Shown: positions 1 to 6,473 of the stretch, in pieces
Layout of the letters: every line of letters starts with the position of its first letter
Numbering within the stretch: position 1 is the first letter of the stretch
Assembly: GCA_036505635.1 (NCBI GenBank)
Contig: DASXTC010000036.1
Coordinates: 1 to 6,473 of the forward strand
DNA length: 6,473 nucleotides
Direction of reading: 5' to 3'
Source of the DNA: DASXTC01 sp036505635
GTDB lineage: Bacteria > Acidobacteriota > Polarisedimenticolia > JACPZX01 > DASXTC01
Notes under the pieces: model-generated
Database searches by the model: none
Told to the model about the DNA's origin: nothing
The model's input: the letters and a program-made list of their open reading frames with translations, nothing else
Made by a program: the position numbers and the translations under genes

Positions 1-158
1 TCAGCGCTCCTCGACGATGTCTCGCATCGACTTCGTCGCGCTTCCTCGGATCCGACCCCGCGGCGCTCGCAACGCGACCCGAGCCATTACTCGGACGCAC
101 TCCTATGGATGGACGCCCGGCCGCGGATGTCGTAGAGTCACCCACCTCCGGAGGCTTC
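1..158. other. Leader upstream of the propeller operon, no convincing gene
   Basis: This stretch precedes the first operon gene and presumably carries its promoter, but I cannot identify a convincing -35/-10 pair. TATGGA at 104-109 is only a half match to a -10 box and has no matching -35 box. A short inverted repeat, CCGAG (79-83) and CTCGG (90-94) around a 6-base loop, has no T-tract and could be chance. Several frames are open across the stretch, as expected at this GC content, and none gives a recognisable protein. One + frame is open from the window edge to a TAG at 133-135, so the tail of an upstream gene cannot be excluded. Confidence 0.5.
145..158 (+). promoter_or_regulatory. Ribosome binding site of the first propeller gene
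   Basis: GGAGG at 150-154 lies 4 bases before the ATG at 159 and fixes that start over the in-frame ATG at 105, which has no Shine-Dalgarno sequence before it. The site is the right half of a perfect 10-bp palindrome, CCTCCGGAGG at 145-154. The left half is the anti-Shine-Dalgarno sequence itself, though the two halves are too close to fold into a normal hairpin within one RNA. Confidence 0.7.
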
Positions 159-1403
159 ATGACCCCGTTTCTTCGTGGAACGCTCATCTCGACCATCGGC
201 TGCGCGGCCCTGATGGCGGGCGCGGGAGCCGCCGACTGGCCGCAGTGGCGCGGCCCTCAGCGTGATGGCGTCGCCGCCGGGGTCGTGCCACCGGCCGTCT
301 GGCCGGAGAAGCTCGTCCGCGCCTGGTCGGTCCCCGTCGGCGAGGGACATGCCGGCCCGATCCTCGTCGGGGATCGCGTCTTCGTGCACGCGCGCGAGGA
401 GGATCGGGAGGTCGTCAGGGCCTTGCGACTGTCGGACGGCGGCACCCTGTGGCGCGTCGCGTGGCCCATATCCTACGAGATGAACCCGGCGGCCACCGGC
501 CACGGCAAGGGGCCGAAGGCCACACCCGTCGAGGCCGGGGGCACGCTCTTCACCTTCGGGATCACCGGCGTGATATCCGCCCTCGACGCCGCGACGGGGG
601 ACCTCCGCTGGCGCAAGGACTTCTCCACGGAATTCAAAGCGACCTCCCCTCTCTACGGAGCGGCCGCTTCGCCGCTGGTCGTCGACGATCTGGTCATCAC
701 CCACGTCGGCGGCCATCACGACGGAAGTCTCTCCGCCTTCGACGTGAAAACGGGGAAACGCCGATGGGCTCTCAAGGGGGATGGACCGGGGTACGCCTCC
801 CCCATCCTGGCGGAGCTGGCGGGCCGGAGGCAGATCATCACCCAAACGGACCAGCGGATCGTCGGCGTGGCGGCCTCGGACGGCCGGCTCCTCTGGAGCC
901 TCCCCTTCACCACCCCATATGACCAGAACATCGTGACTCCCCTCCTCTTCGAGAATCTGCTCATCGTCTCCGGGATCGAGCAGGGGGTCCGCGCGTACAC
1001 CTTCGAGACGAAAGGAGAGGACCTGTCGCCGCGCGAGGTCTGGAGCCGCAAGGACGCCTCGTTCTACATGAGCTCTCCCGTCCTGGCTTCCGGGAGGCTC
1101 TTCGGCCTCTCCCTGCTGCGTCAGAGGCAGCTCGTCTGCCTGGATCCGAAGACCGGCGAGGTCCAATGGATGAGCCCGGGGCGCGTCGCCGACCAGGTGA
1201 CGCTGGTGGCGGCGGGCACCTTCGTCCTAGCGCTGACCGACGGCGGCGAGCTGATCGTGCTGCCGGCCGCCTCGAAGGAGTTCTCACCGCTCGCGCGCTA
1301 CCGGGTCGCCGAGAGCCCCACGTGGGCGCACCCGGTCCCCGTGCCGCACGGAGTGATCGTAAAGGACAGGACCGATCTGAGCCTGTGGAGCTGGGGATCC
1401 TGA
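159..1403 (+). CDS. Secreted PQQ-like beta-propeller repeat protein (first of tandem pair)
   Basis: A 414-residue protein of the PQQ-binding-like (BamB-like) beta-propeller family. Residues 1-25 look like a Sec signal peptide (Arg6, hydrophobic stretch, small residues AGAGAA before cleavage), so the protein probably acts in the periplasm. The mature part opens with DWPQWRGPQRDGV (26-38), a typical start for secreted members of this family. Blade motifs of the form A-x-D-x-x-(T/S)-(G/D)-G-x-x-x-W end at Trp98, Trp151, Trp203, Trp246 and Trp337, with a degenerate REVW at 292-295; about seven blades are likely. There is no CxxCH haem motif and no recognised dehydrogenase feature, so binding of PQQ is not implied by the family name. 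The start at 159 is chosen for its GGAGG site and because the signal peptide begins there; an upstream in-frame ATG at 105 would bury the signal. It is the first gene of a likely three-gene operon. Its substrate or partner is unknown; scaffolding or protein binding is as likely as enzymatic activity. Confidence 0.88.
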   Translation: MTPFLRGTLISTIGCAALMAGAGAADWPQWRGPQRDGVAAGVVPPAVWPEKLVRAWSVPVGEGHAGPILVGDRVFVHAREEDREVVRALRLSDGGTLWRVAWPISYEMNPAATGHGKGPKATPVEAGGTLFTFGITGVISALDAATGDLRWRKDFSTEFKATSPLYGAAASPLVVDDLVITHVGGHHDGSLSAFDVKTGKRRWALKGDGPGYASPILAELAGRRQIITQTDQRIVGVAASDGRLLWSLPFTTPYDQNIVTPLLFENLLIVSGIEQGVRAYTFETKGEDLSPREVWSRKDASFYMSSPVLASGRLFGLSLLRQRQLVCLDPKTGEVQWMSPGRVADQVTLVAAGTFVLALTDGGELIVLPAASKEFSPLARYRVAESPTWAHPVPVPHGVIVKDRTDLSLWSWGS

Positions 1404-1417
1404 AACCAGCGCGGGCG

Positions 1418-1438
1418 GGACTCGTAAGAGCAGGGTCC
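1418..1438 (+). other. Possible small RNA hairpin before the second propeller gene
   Basis: In the 52-bp gap between the two propeller genes, GGACTC (1418-1423) can pair with GGGTCC (1433-1438) in RNA. The stem has six pairs, one of them G-U, around a 9-base loop. It ends 6 bases before the GGGAGG ribosome binding site of the next gene. There is no U-tract, so it is not an intrinsic terminator. It could affect translation or RNA processing, or be a chance fold in GC-rich sequence. Confidence 0.2.
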
Positions 1439-1444
1439 GATCAC

Positions 1445-1455
1445 GGGAGGTTTGG
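1445..1455 (+). promoter_or_regulatory. Ribosome binding site of the second propeller gene
   Basis: GGGAGG at 1445-1450 lies 5 bases before the ATG at 1456. This strong site supports that start over nearby alternative codons in other frames. Confidence 0.75.
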
Positions 1456-2688
1456 ATGCCACGCTTGAAGCCCGCAAGGCGAATCCCTATAGCGATGCTC
1501 GCCCTCTGGTGCCTGGGCGGCGACTGGCCGCAGTTTCGCGGGGCCCGGCGGGACGGAGTCTCCGCCGAGACGGGCCTGGCCAGGAGCTGGCCCGACGGCG
1601 GCCCCGCGCTGGCGTGGCGAAAACCGATCGGGGACGGCTTCTCGAGCATCACCGTGGCCGCGGGACGTCTCTACACGATGCACTCCGACGCCGAGTCGGA
1701 GATCGCCGTCTGTTTGAAGGCCGACACCGGCGAACCGATCTGGCGGACCCCCATGGGCCCGAAGTTCATCGAGGAGTTCGGCGATGGTCCCCGTTCGACG
1801 CCGATCGTGGACGGCGATCTCGTCTTTGTCCTCTCCTCCCACGGAAAGCTCTCCGCCCTGAAGATCTCCGACGGTTCGAGAGTGTGGGAGGTCGACCTGG
1901 TCGCCACGTTCGGCGGAAGGGTGCCCCAGCGAGGGGTCGGCTCGACTCCTCTGATCGACGGCGATCTCCTGATCGTGGAGGGAGGCGGGGCGGAGGGAAA
2001 AGCGATCCAGGCGCTCGACAAAAGGACGGGCCGGACGAGCTGGACCTCGCAGAACGGACCGGCCGGGTACGCCTCAGGACTTACCGTCACGATCGACGGC
2101 GTGCGGCAGGAGATCTTCCTGAGGACGGGCACGGGCGAGATCGTGTCCCTGAGCTCCGGCGGAGCGCTGCTCTGGAGCCACAGGTGGATCCCGGGAGCAA
2201 TCGCCATGCCGCTCTTCGTCCCGCCCAACCGGATCTTCGCCTCGGCCTCCGATGACGTGGGCTCGATCCTCATCGAGGTGACGACGGAACAGGGCAAGGG
2301 ATCGGCGCGCGAGGTCTGGACGAGCCGGACGATGAAGAATCACTTCAACTCCTCGGTCCTCGTGGGGGATCACATCTACGGATTCGACAACGCCTCGCTC
2401 AAATGCATCTCGGCGGCCTCTGGAGAGCAGCGGTGGGTGCATCGCGGGTTCGGCAAAGGCTCGCTGATCGCAGCCGACGGCCTGCTGATCGTGCTGAGCG
2501 ATCAGGGAGTCCTCGCGCTCGCCGAGGCAAGCCCCGAGGCCTATCTGGAGCACGGGAGGCTCCAGGCTCTCACCGGAAAAACCTGGACCGCTCCCACGCT
2601 GGCCGGCGGCCGCCTCTACCTGCGCGATCAGGACGAGATCGTGAGCCTCGACCTGCGCCCCTCGGGCCGCGCCTCCTCGGGGTACTAA
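1456..2688 (+). CDS. Secreted PQQ-like beta-propeller repeat protein (second of tandem pair)
   Basis: A 410-residue PQQ-binding-like (BamB-like) propeller protein, paralogous to the gene before it. The N terminus has basic residues (Arg3, Lys5, Arg8, Arg9) and a short hydrophobic stretch (10-20), then DWPQFRGARRDGV (23-35), so it is probably exported. The cleavage site is poor, ALWC is not a good lipobox, and the Arg pair lacks the rest of a Tat motif. Blade motifs end at Trp96, Trp144, Trp196, Trp240 and Trp327. Landmarks shared in order with the first protein are DWPQ(W/F)RG, a TPxxxG strand (TP at 115-116 here, 122-123 there), GYAS (204-207 here, 211-214 there) and REVW (285-288 here, 292-295 there). 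There is no CxxCH motif, so no sign of a haem quinoprotein. The next gene begins 2 bp after its stop, which suggests translational coupling. Its role is unknown; a periplasmic binding or scaffold function is inferred from the fold only. Confidence 0.87.
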   Translation: MPRLKPARRIPIAMLALWCLGGDWPQFRGARRDGVSAETGLARSWPDGGPALAWRKPIGDGFSSITVAAGRLYTMHSDAESEIAVCLKADTGEPIWRTPMGPKFIEEFGDGPRSTPIVDGDLVFVLSSHGKLSALKISDGSRVWEVDLVATFGGRVPQRGVGSTPLIDGDLLIVEGGGAEGKAIQALDKRTGRTSWTSQNGPAGYASGLTVTIDGVRQEIFLRTGTGEIVSLSSGGALLWSHRWIPGAIAMPLFVPPNRIFASASDDVGSILIEVTTEQGKGSAREVWTSRTMKNHFNSSVLVGDHIYGFDNASLKCISAASGEQRWVHRGFGKGSLIAADGLLIVLSDQGVLALAEASPEAYLEHGRLQALTGKTWTAPTLAGGRLYLRDQDEIVSLDLRPSGRASSGY

Positions 2689-2690
2689 TC

Positions 2691-3890
2691 ATGACGAGGA
2701 ACCTGGATCGCCTCATCCTGGCCGTCACCTTCGCCGCCTCCCTTCCGGCCGGCGCGGCAACTCCCGTCGAGGCGCCCGCCCAGGACGTGCTGCGCCGGCA
2801 CGTCGCGGCGCGCGGCGGCGCCGAACGATGGCGCGCGATCGGTTCGATGGAGATCACCGGCCGCCAGACGACCTTCAGCGCTCCCGGCGCCTTCAGGATC
2901 CTTCGCAGGCGGCCCAACCTATACCGGTTCGAGGGGACGGTCCTGAAGCGCGCCGTCGTCGAGGCTTACGACGGGTCCACCTCCTGGTGGATCTCCCCCC
3001 TCACGGGCAACGGCTGGCCGCTGCCGGCCCCCCTGCCGCACGCGACGATCATCGCGCGCGAGGCCGAGTTCGACACCCCGCTCATGGCCTATCCCGAGGG
3101 GGGGCACAAGGTGACGCCCGTGGGCCTGACTGATTTCGAAGGACAGCGTGCCTGGCGGATCGAGGTGACGCGCGGGGACGGCTCCCGCGAGGACTGGTAC
3201 CTCGACCCGAACACTTTCCTGGAGATCGCGCGCGTCTCCACCACGGCCGACTTCGGTCAGGAGATGGAGAAGCGTTCGTACTTCTCCGACTTCCACGATC
3301 ACGGCGGGCTCCTGATCCCCCACCGGATCGACATGGAGTACGGCACCCGCAACGAGGTCCTCGAGGTCGAGAACGTGCGCCTGAACGTGGCGGCCGGCGA
3401 CGAGCTATTCCGCATGCCGGCCCCCGAAGGGATGGAAGCGTTGAAGCCGCTCGCCGGGGAGTGGAATCTCAAGATCGAGACGCGCGCGTATCCACGGGCC
3501 CCCTGGGTCGCGAAGGAGGCCTCCTCCACGATCACGCGGCTGCTGGACGGGGGACTGCTCGAGGAGCGATTCACGCACATGGAGCAGGGTCTTCCCGTCG
3601 AGGTCGTGCGGACGTGGTCCTACGATCGGTTCCGGGGGGTCTACAGGATCACGCACGCCGACAACTTCGCCTTCCACCAGAACGTCCTGGAGGGGACTCT
3701 GTCACAGGGACGTCTGAGCGCGAGCAACGAGAAGAGCGGGACTGCTCAGACTTCCCCCGAAGGGACGGTACACAACCGGATCATCGCCTCCGAGATCGGC
3801 CCCGGCGGCTTCAAGGTCGACTGGGAGAGCTCCACGGACGGCGGCGCGACGTGGACCACCGACGTGAAGTACACCTACACGCGCAGGTGA
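2691..3890 (+). CDS. Secreted LolA-like (lipoprotein-sorting type) protein fused to a DUF1579-like domain
   Basis: A 399-residue exported protein with two domains. Residues 1-23 form a signal peptide (Arg3, Arg7, hydrophobic 8-18, PAGAA before cleavage). Residues of about 28-245 match proteins annotated as outer membrane lipoprotein-sorting (LolA-like fold): a GGAERWRAI helix (42-49), YDG followed by W-W-I (93-99), a GHKV strand, YLDPNTFLEI, YFSDF, GGLLIPH, and the closing DELFRMP (237-243). The family usually ends near that point. Here about 150 residues follow (250-399): LAGEW (254-258), LLDGG, a YDRFRGVY strand and a final YTYTRR, the pattern of DUF1579, a lipocalin-like barrel family of unknown function. 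True LolA carries lipoproteins across the periplasm, but this wider group is not shown to do so; a role in binding lipid or another hydrophobic ligand is inference. The reading frame is open upstream, but the ATG at 2691 is chosen because it begins the signal peptide and follows the previous stop by 2 bp. The ribosome site is weak (GGGG at 2679-2682), consistent with coupling to the gene before. Confidence 0.82.
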   Translation: MTRNLDRLILAVTFAASLPAGAATPVEAPAQDVLRRHVAARGGAERWRAIGSMEITGRQTTFSAPGAFRILRRRPNLYRFEGTVLKRAVVEAYDGSTSWWISPLTGNGWPLPAPLPHATIIAREAEFDTPLMAYPEGGHKVTPVGLTDFEGQRAWRIEVTRGDGSREDWYLDPNTFLEIARVSTTADFGQEMEKRSYFSDFHDHGGLLIPHRIDMEYGTRNEVLEVENVRLNVAAGDELFRMPAPEGMEALKPLAGEWNLKIETRAYPRAPWVAKEASSTITRLLDGGLLEERFTHMEQGLPVEVVRTWSYDRFRGVYRITHADNFAFHQNVLEGTLSQGRLSASNEKSGTAQTSPEGTVHNRIIASEIGPGGFKVDWESSTDGGATWTTDVKYTYTRR

Positions 3891-3907
3891 GCCGCAGCGC
3901 CTTCACC
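3886..3907. repeat. Inverted repeat spanning both stop codons of convergent genes
   Basis: GGTGA (3886-3890) and TCACC (3903-3907) are perfect inverted arms around a 12-base spacer. The left arm contains the TGA of the + strand gene and the right arm contains the TGA of the kinase gene. The + strand RNA can add one G-U pair. There is no T-tract on either side, so it is a weak candidate for a shared terminator at most; the arms are short enough to be chance. Confidence 0.3.
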
Positions 3908-6467
3908 GGAGCCCCTCCACGACGTACAGGTCCGAGAAGCTGCGCTGAACGCCGTAGGTGTAGGAGCCGGCGGCGGGCGCCATGAGCAGATTGCCGATCC
4001 GATTGGCGCCGGCGGTGTCGGTCGGGTCGATTGACTTCCAGAGCTCGCGCCTGCCCGATTCGACGTCGACACGGTAGACCTTGAGGGACACGTCCGTGGG
4101 ATGGTAGACGTAGAGGGATCGCCCGTCGTCATCCCAGCAGACCGGGAGATCTCCCGCCTCCTGGCCGGGGATGACGCGCGGCTCTCCCCCTTCCACCGGG
4201 AAGAGCCGGATCTGGCGATCGAACGAGGCTGCCACCGCGCGGCCGTCCGGTCTGACAGCGCTGGCATTCCCCATACCCTCGGGTGAGATTGGCCGCGGCT
4301 CTCCCCCGGCGAGATCGCTAACCCAGAGGCGCCGGGACTTTCCCGCCTCGGCTCCCCAGAACACCACGCTCTTGCCGTCCGGGAAGAAGCGGCCTCCGAG
4401 GATGCTCACAATCGGGCCCAACTCGAGGGTCCTCGGCTCCCCGGCCCCGGTCGGAAGGAGGACGAGCCGTGAGCCTTCCGCCCCTTCCGGGTCGAGGACC
4501 GCGAGAACCGACCGCCCGTCAGGCGACAGGGCGAGCCCCTTCCCGTCTCCGAGCCTGATCGCGGGCTCGTCGAGCGCCCGGCGGAGAAAGACCGCGTCCC
4601 CCGCTTCTCTCTCCTCGTAGAAGAGGAGCGTCTTTCCATCCGCGGAGAGATCCGCCGCGGTCGACCAGTCGAGCCACGACACGTCCTGCTCCCTCGACTC
4701 GCCCGCTCGGAGCCAGTAGAGGCCGGCCCTCCAGGTGACGTGGTTCACGAGGACGCGCCCGTCCCGGAACAGGTCGCAGAATCCCAGCATCCCGGGGCTC
4801 CGGAGGATCTCGCGCACCTTGCCGGTCAGGGAAACCGCGTGGAGGCTCGGCGCTGCTTCTCCTCCCGAGAGGATGAGCCAGATCTCGTCACCCGACCGAG
4901 CCCAGGCCAGCGCCCATGCCAGTCCCTTGCCCACGAGCGGCGTCTTGCGCCCGGTGAGGTCGAGGACCGAGAGGGACCCGACCTCCCCATTCCCCTCCAG
5001 GATCGCGATCTTGTCTCCCTTCGGCGAGACCCGCAGGTCGTACAGGTCGGGCGACTCGTAGAGGACTTTGCCGATTGGGAATTCGACCGTCCGCCGACTC
5101 GTGACATTGCGGATCACGGCCAGGTCGCTTCCGTCCGGCGCCCAGTCCGCCGCGAGGATTGACTCGCTCATCTCGCGCGGGGCGCCACCGGCGAGCGGGA
5201 CGCGGGCGAGGACATCCGGAACGCCGGCCGGACGGATCAGGTTGATCGCCATCTCGCCGGACGATGAGATGGAGAAGACGTCGGCGCTCGACAGGCCGAG
5301 CGTTCGGGACTCGGTGGCGCCGGCGCGGGTCGTGAAGAGCTCGGGCGGCCTTCCGTCCCAGGCGCCCGCGTAGACGATCGTCTGTCCGTCGGGGGCGAAA
5401 CGCGCCGTCGTGATGTGCCCGTGGCGAAAGGTCAGCCGCTGGAACCTCGGGAAGGTCCTCTGACCTCCGTCCCCGGTTCTCCGGCCCGCCAGAAACCCCG
5501 CGGCCACCGCTGCGAGCGCGAGCGCCACGCACGCGGTGACGAGGCGCGCACGCGTTCGGGGGCGATCGGCCACCCGGGCGTCCGGCGCCGGCGCGACTCC
5601 CGAACCGAACGCGCCGGCCGACGTCGTCTCCAGCGCGAAGGCCAGGTCATACGCGGAGTGGAAGCGCGCCTCCGGGTTCTTCTCCAGGCAGCGTCGGACG
5701 ATCCGGTCCAGCGCGGGGGAGACGCTCCCGTCGCCGACCGACAGCTCCGGTGGGTCCTCCCGCAGGATCGCCGACATCGTGTCGGCCGCGGAGTCCCCCG
5801 CGAATGGCCTGCGGCCCGTGACCATCTCATAAAGGACCACGCCAAAGGAGAAGATGTCGGACCGCGAATCGGTGGGCCGTCCGCGCACCTGCTCGGGGGA
5901 CATGTAGAGGAGGGTCCCCAGGACAGCCCCCGGCTGCGTGCCGGCCGACGCGGTGGGCGACCCGCTCAGCGCGCCGGTTCCCTCCGCCATCGCCAGCCTG
6001 GCCAGACCGAAATCGAGGATCTTGACGCGGCCCTCCTTCGTGACGAAGACATTCTCCGGCTTCAGATCTCTGTGAACGATCCCTTTCTCGTGTGCGGCGG
6101 CGAGCCCCTGCGTGACCTGCAGGGCGTAGTCGAGGACACGTCGCGAGGAGAGACCCCTGCCGGCCAGCGCGGAGCGCAGCGTCTCGCCTTCCAGCAGCTC
6201 CGTCACGACGAACGAAACCCCTGCGTGGGAGCCCACGTCGTGGACGGCCGTGATGTTGGGGTGGTTGAGTGCCCCCGCGGCGCGCGCCTCCTGCTCGAAG
6301 CGCCGCAGCCGGTCGGGATCGCTGGCGAAGGCCAATGGCAGGACCTTCACCGCCACGTCCCGGCCCAGACGCGGGTCGCGCGCCCGGTACACTTCCCCCA
6401 TGCCCCCGGCTCCGATCGCGGCGACGATCTCGTAGGGGCCGAGGCGGGTGCCGGGCTCCAGCATCAT
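3903..6467 (-). CDS. Membrane-anchored Ser/Thr protein kinase with extracytoplasmic PD40/WD40-like propeller repeats
   Basis: An 854-residue Hanks-type (PknB-like) kinase that transfers phosphate from ATP to Ser/Thr of target proteins. The kinase domain covers about residues 12-280 and is complete: glycine loop GAGGMG (19-24), Lys41 in VAVKVL, helix-C Glu60, HRDLKPEN (132-139) with catalytic Asp134, DFG (152-154), SPE (190-192), DIFSFG (204-209) and Arg268. The activation segment is long (41 residues, DFG to SPE) and rich in Ser/Thr. A linker with Arg at 302, 304, 306 and 308 leads to one membrane helix (about 309-327), which puts the kinase in the cytoplasm. Residues of about 340-854 hold repeated PDG-type strands such as FAPDG (357), WAPDG (442), LSPDG (647), FFPDG (694) and VRPDG (738), typical of TolB/PD40-like propellers; there are no PASTA repeats. 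The start is the first of two adjacent ATGs (6467-6465 and 6464-6462). The window ends 6 bases upstream, so no ribosome site or promoter can be seen and a slightly earlier start is not excluded. The gene faces the propeller operon. Targets and ligand are unknown. Confidence 0.93.
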   Translation of the reverse strand: MMLEPGTRLGPYEIVAAIGAGGMGEVYRARDPRLGRDVAVKVLPLAFASDPDRLRRFEQEARAAGALNHPNITAVHDVGSHAGVSFVVTELLEGETLRSALAGRGLSSRRVLDYALQVTQGLAAAHEKGIVHRDLKPENVFVTKEGRVKILDFGLARLAMAEGTGALSGSPTASAGTQPGAVLGTLLYMSPEQVRGRPTDSRSDIFSFGVVLYEMVTGRRPFAGDSAADTMSAILREDPPELSVGDGSVSPALDRIVRRCLEKNPEARFHSAYDLAFALETTSAGAFGSGVAPAPDARVADRPRTRARLVTACVALALAAVAAGFLAGRRTGDGGQRTFPRFQRLTFRHGHITTARFAPDGQTIVYAGAWDGRPPELFTTRAGATESRTLGLSSADVFSISSSGEMAINLIRPAGVPDVLARVPLAGGAPREMSESILAADWAPDGSDLAVIRNVTSRRTVEFPIGKVLYESPDLYDLRVSPKGDKIAILEGNGEVGSLSVLDLTGRKTPLVGKGLAWALAWARSGDEIWLILSGGEAAPSLHAVSLTGKVREILRSPGMLGFCDLFRDGRVLVNHVTWRAGLYWLRAGESREQDVSWLDWSTAADLSADGKTLLFYEEREAGDAVFLRRALDEPAIRLGDGKGLALSPDGRSVLAVLDPEGAEGSRLVLLPTGAGEPRTLELGPIVSILGGRFFPDGKSVVFWGAEAGKSRRLWVSDLAGGEPRPISPEGMGNASAVRPDGRAVAASFDRQIRLFPVEGGEPRVIPGQEAGDLPVCWDDDGRSLYVYHPTDVSLKVYRVDVESGRRELWKSIDPTDTAGANRIGNLLMAPAAGSYTYGVQRSFSDLYVVEGLR

Positions 6468-6473
6468 GGGTGA

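Larger units (their letters stand above)
159..3890 (+). other. Predicted three-gene operon of exported envelope-type proteins
   Basis: The three + strand genes are separated by 52 bp and 2 bp, share orientation, and all carry export signals. No terminator-like hairpin with a T-tract lies between them. One transcript from a promoter in or before 1-158 is the simplest reading. This is inferred from spacing; an internal promoter in the 52-bp gap is not excluded. Confidence 0.65.

Noticed and set aside
1..87. 28-codon open frame on the - strand ending in TGA at the window edge
   Set aside because: Arg-rich, very short, no ribosome site, and no similarity I can recognise.
1..135. Possible C-terminal tail of an upstream + strand gene, open from the window edge to TAG at 133-135
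   Set aside because: Only 44 codons are visible, third-position GC is not clearly higher than in the other frames, and no family is recognisable. Sequence upstream of the window would decide it.
105..158. Earlier in-frame ATG (105) as start of the first propeller gene
   Set aside because: It has no Shine-Dalgarno sequence and would place 18 polar residues before a well-formed signal peptide. The ATG at 159 has GGAGG before it.
17..265. 82-codon open frame on the + strand overlapping the leader and the first gene
   Set aside because: It runs out of frame through the signal peptide of the first propeller gene, has no ribosome site, and resembles no protein family I know.
138..1166. 342-codon open frame on the - strand opposite the first propeller gene
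   Set aside because: It is rich in Arg, Gly, Pro and Asp, has no recognisable motif, and lies opposite a gene with clear family motifs. Long antisense frames are expected in high-GC coding DNA.
159..2688. True PQQ-dependent dehydrogenase activity for the two propeller proteins
   Set aside because: No CxxCH haem site or recognisable dehydrogenase motif is seen, and at about 410 residues they are shorter than the classical enzymes.
2403..2690. Upstream extension of the LolA-like gene's open frame into the second propeller gene
   Set aside because: The extension is an Arg/Pro-rich shadow of the propeller gene. The signal peptide begins at 2691, 2 bp after the propeller stop.
5415..6473. 352-codon open frame on the + strand opposite the kinase domain
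   Set aside because: It is the shadow of the kinase reading frame. The kinase catalytic motifs are all on the - strand, and this frame has low-complexity Arg/Gly/Ala-rich sequence.

Overview
The window is 6.5 kb of high-GC DNA (about two thirds G+C by eye) with four intact, densely packed genes. The gene types point to a free-living, Gram-negative-type soil or sediment bacterium, possibly Acidobacteriota or a neighbouring phylum. Three things suggest this: secreted PQQ-like propeller proteins opening with a DWPQ(W/F)RG motif, a LolA-like 'lipoprotein-sorting' protein, and a Hanks-type kinase carrying a WD40/PD40-like propeller. This placement is an inference from protein style only. I see no tRNA, rRNA, CRISPR array, transposon or phage gene.

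Layout. Positions 1-158 are a leader with no convincing gene. Positions 159-3890 hold three genes on the + strand, probably one transcription unit: two adjacent, diverged PQQ-like beta-propeller proteins (159-1403 and 1456-2688, 52 bp apart), then a two-domain secreted protein (2691-3890) that starts 2 bp after the second propeller gene. Its N-terminal domain is of the LolA-like lipoprotein-sorting type and its C-terminal domain is of the DUF1579 type. Facing them on the - strand, with only 12 bp between the stop codons, is an 854-residue membrane-anchored Ser/Thr protein kinase (3903-6467). It has an N-terminal cytoplasmic kinase domain, one transmembrane helix, and about 500 residues of extracytoplasmic propeller repeats.

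How the genes may work together. All three + strand products carry export signals and have folds known from the cell envelope: BamB/PQQ-like propellers, a LolA-like half-barrel and a lipocalin-like barrel. The kinase could sense something outside the membrane through its own propeller. Nothing in the sequence proves that the kinase and the operon are linked; that is a hypothesis. The points most worth following are the LolA-like/DUF1579-like fusion, the roughly 12 evenly spaced repeats of the kinase ectodomain, the tandem propeller pair, and the compact convergent junction with both stop codons inside an inverted repeat.
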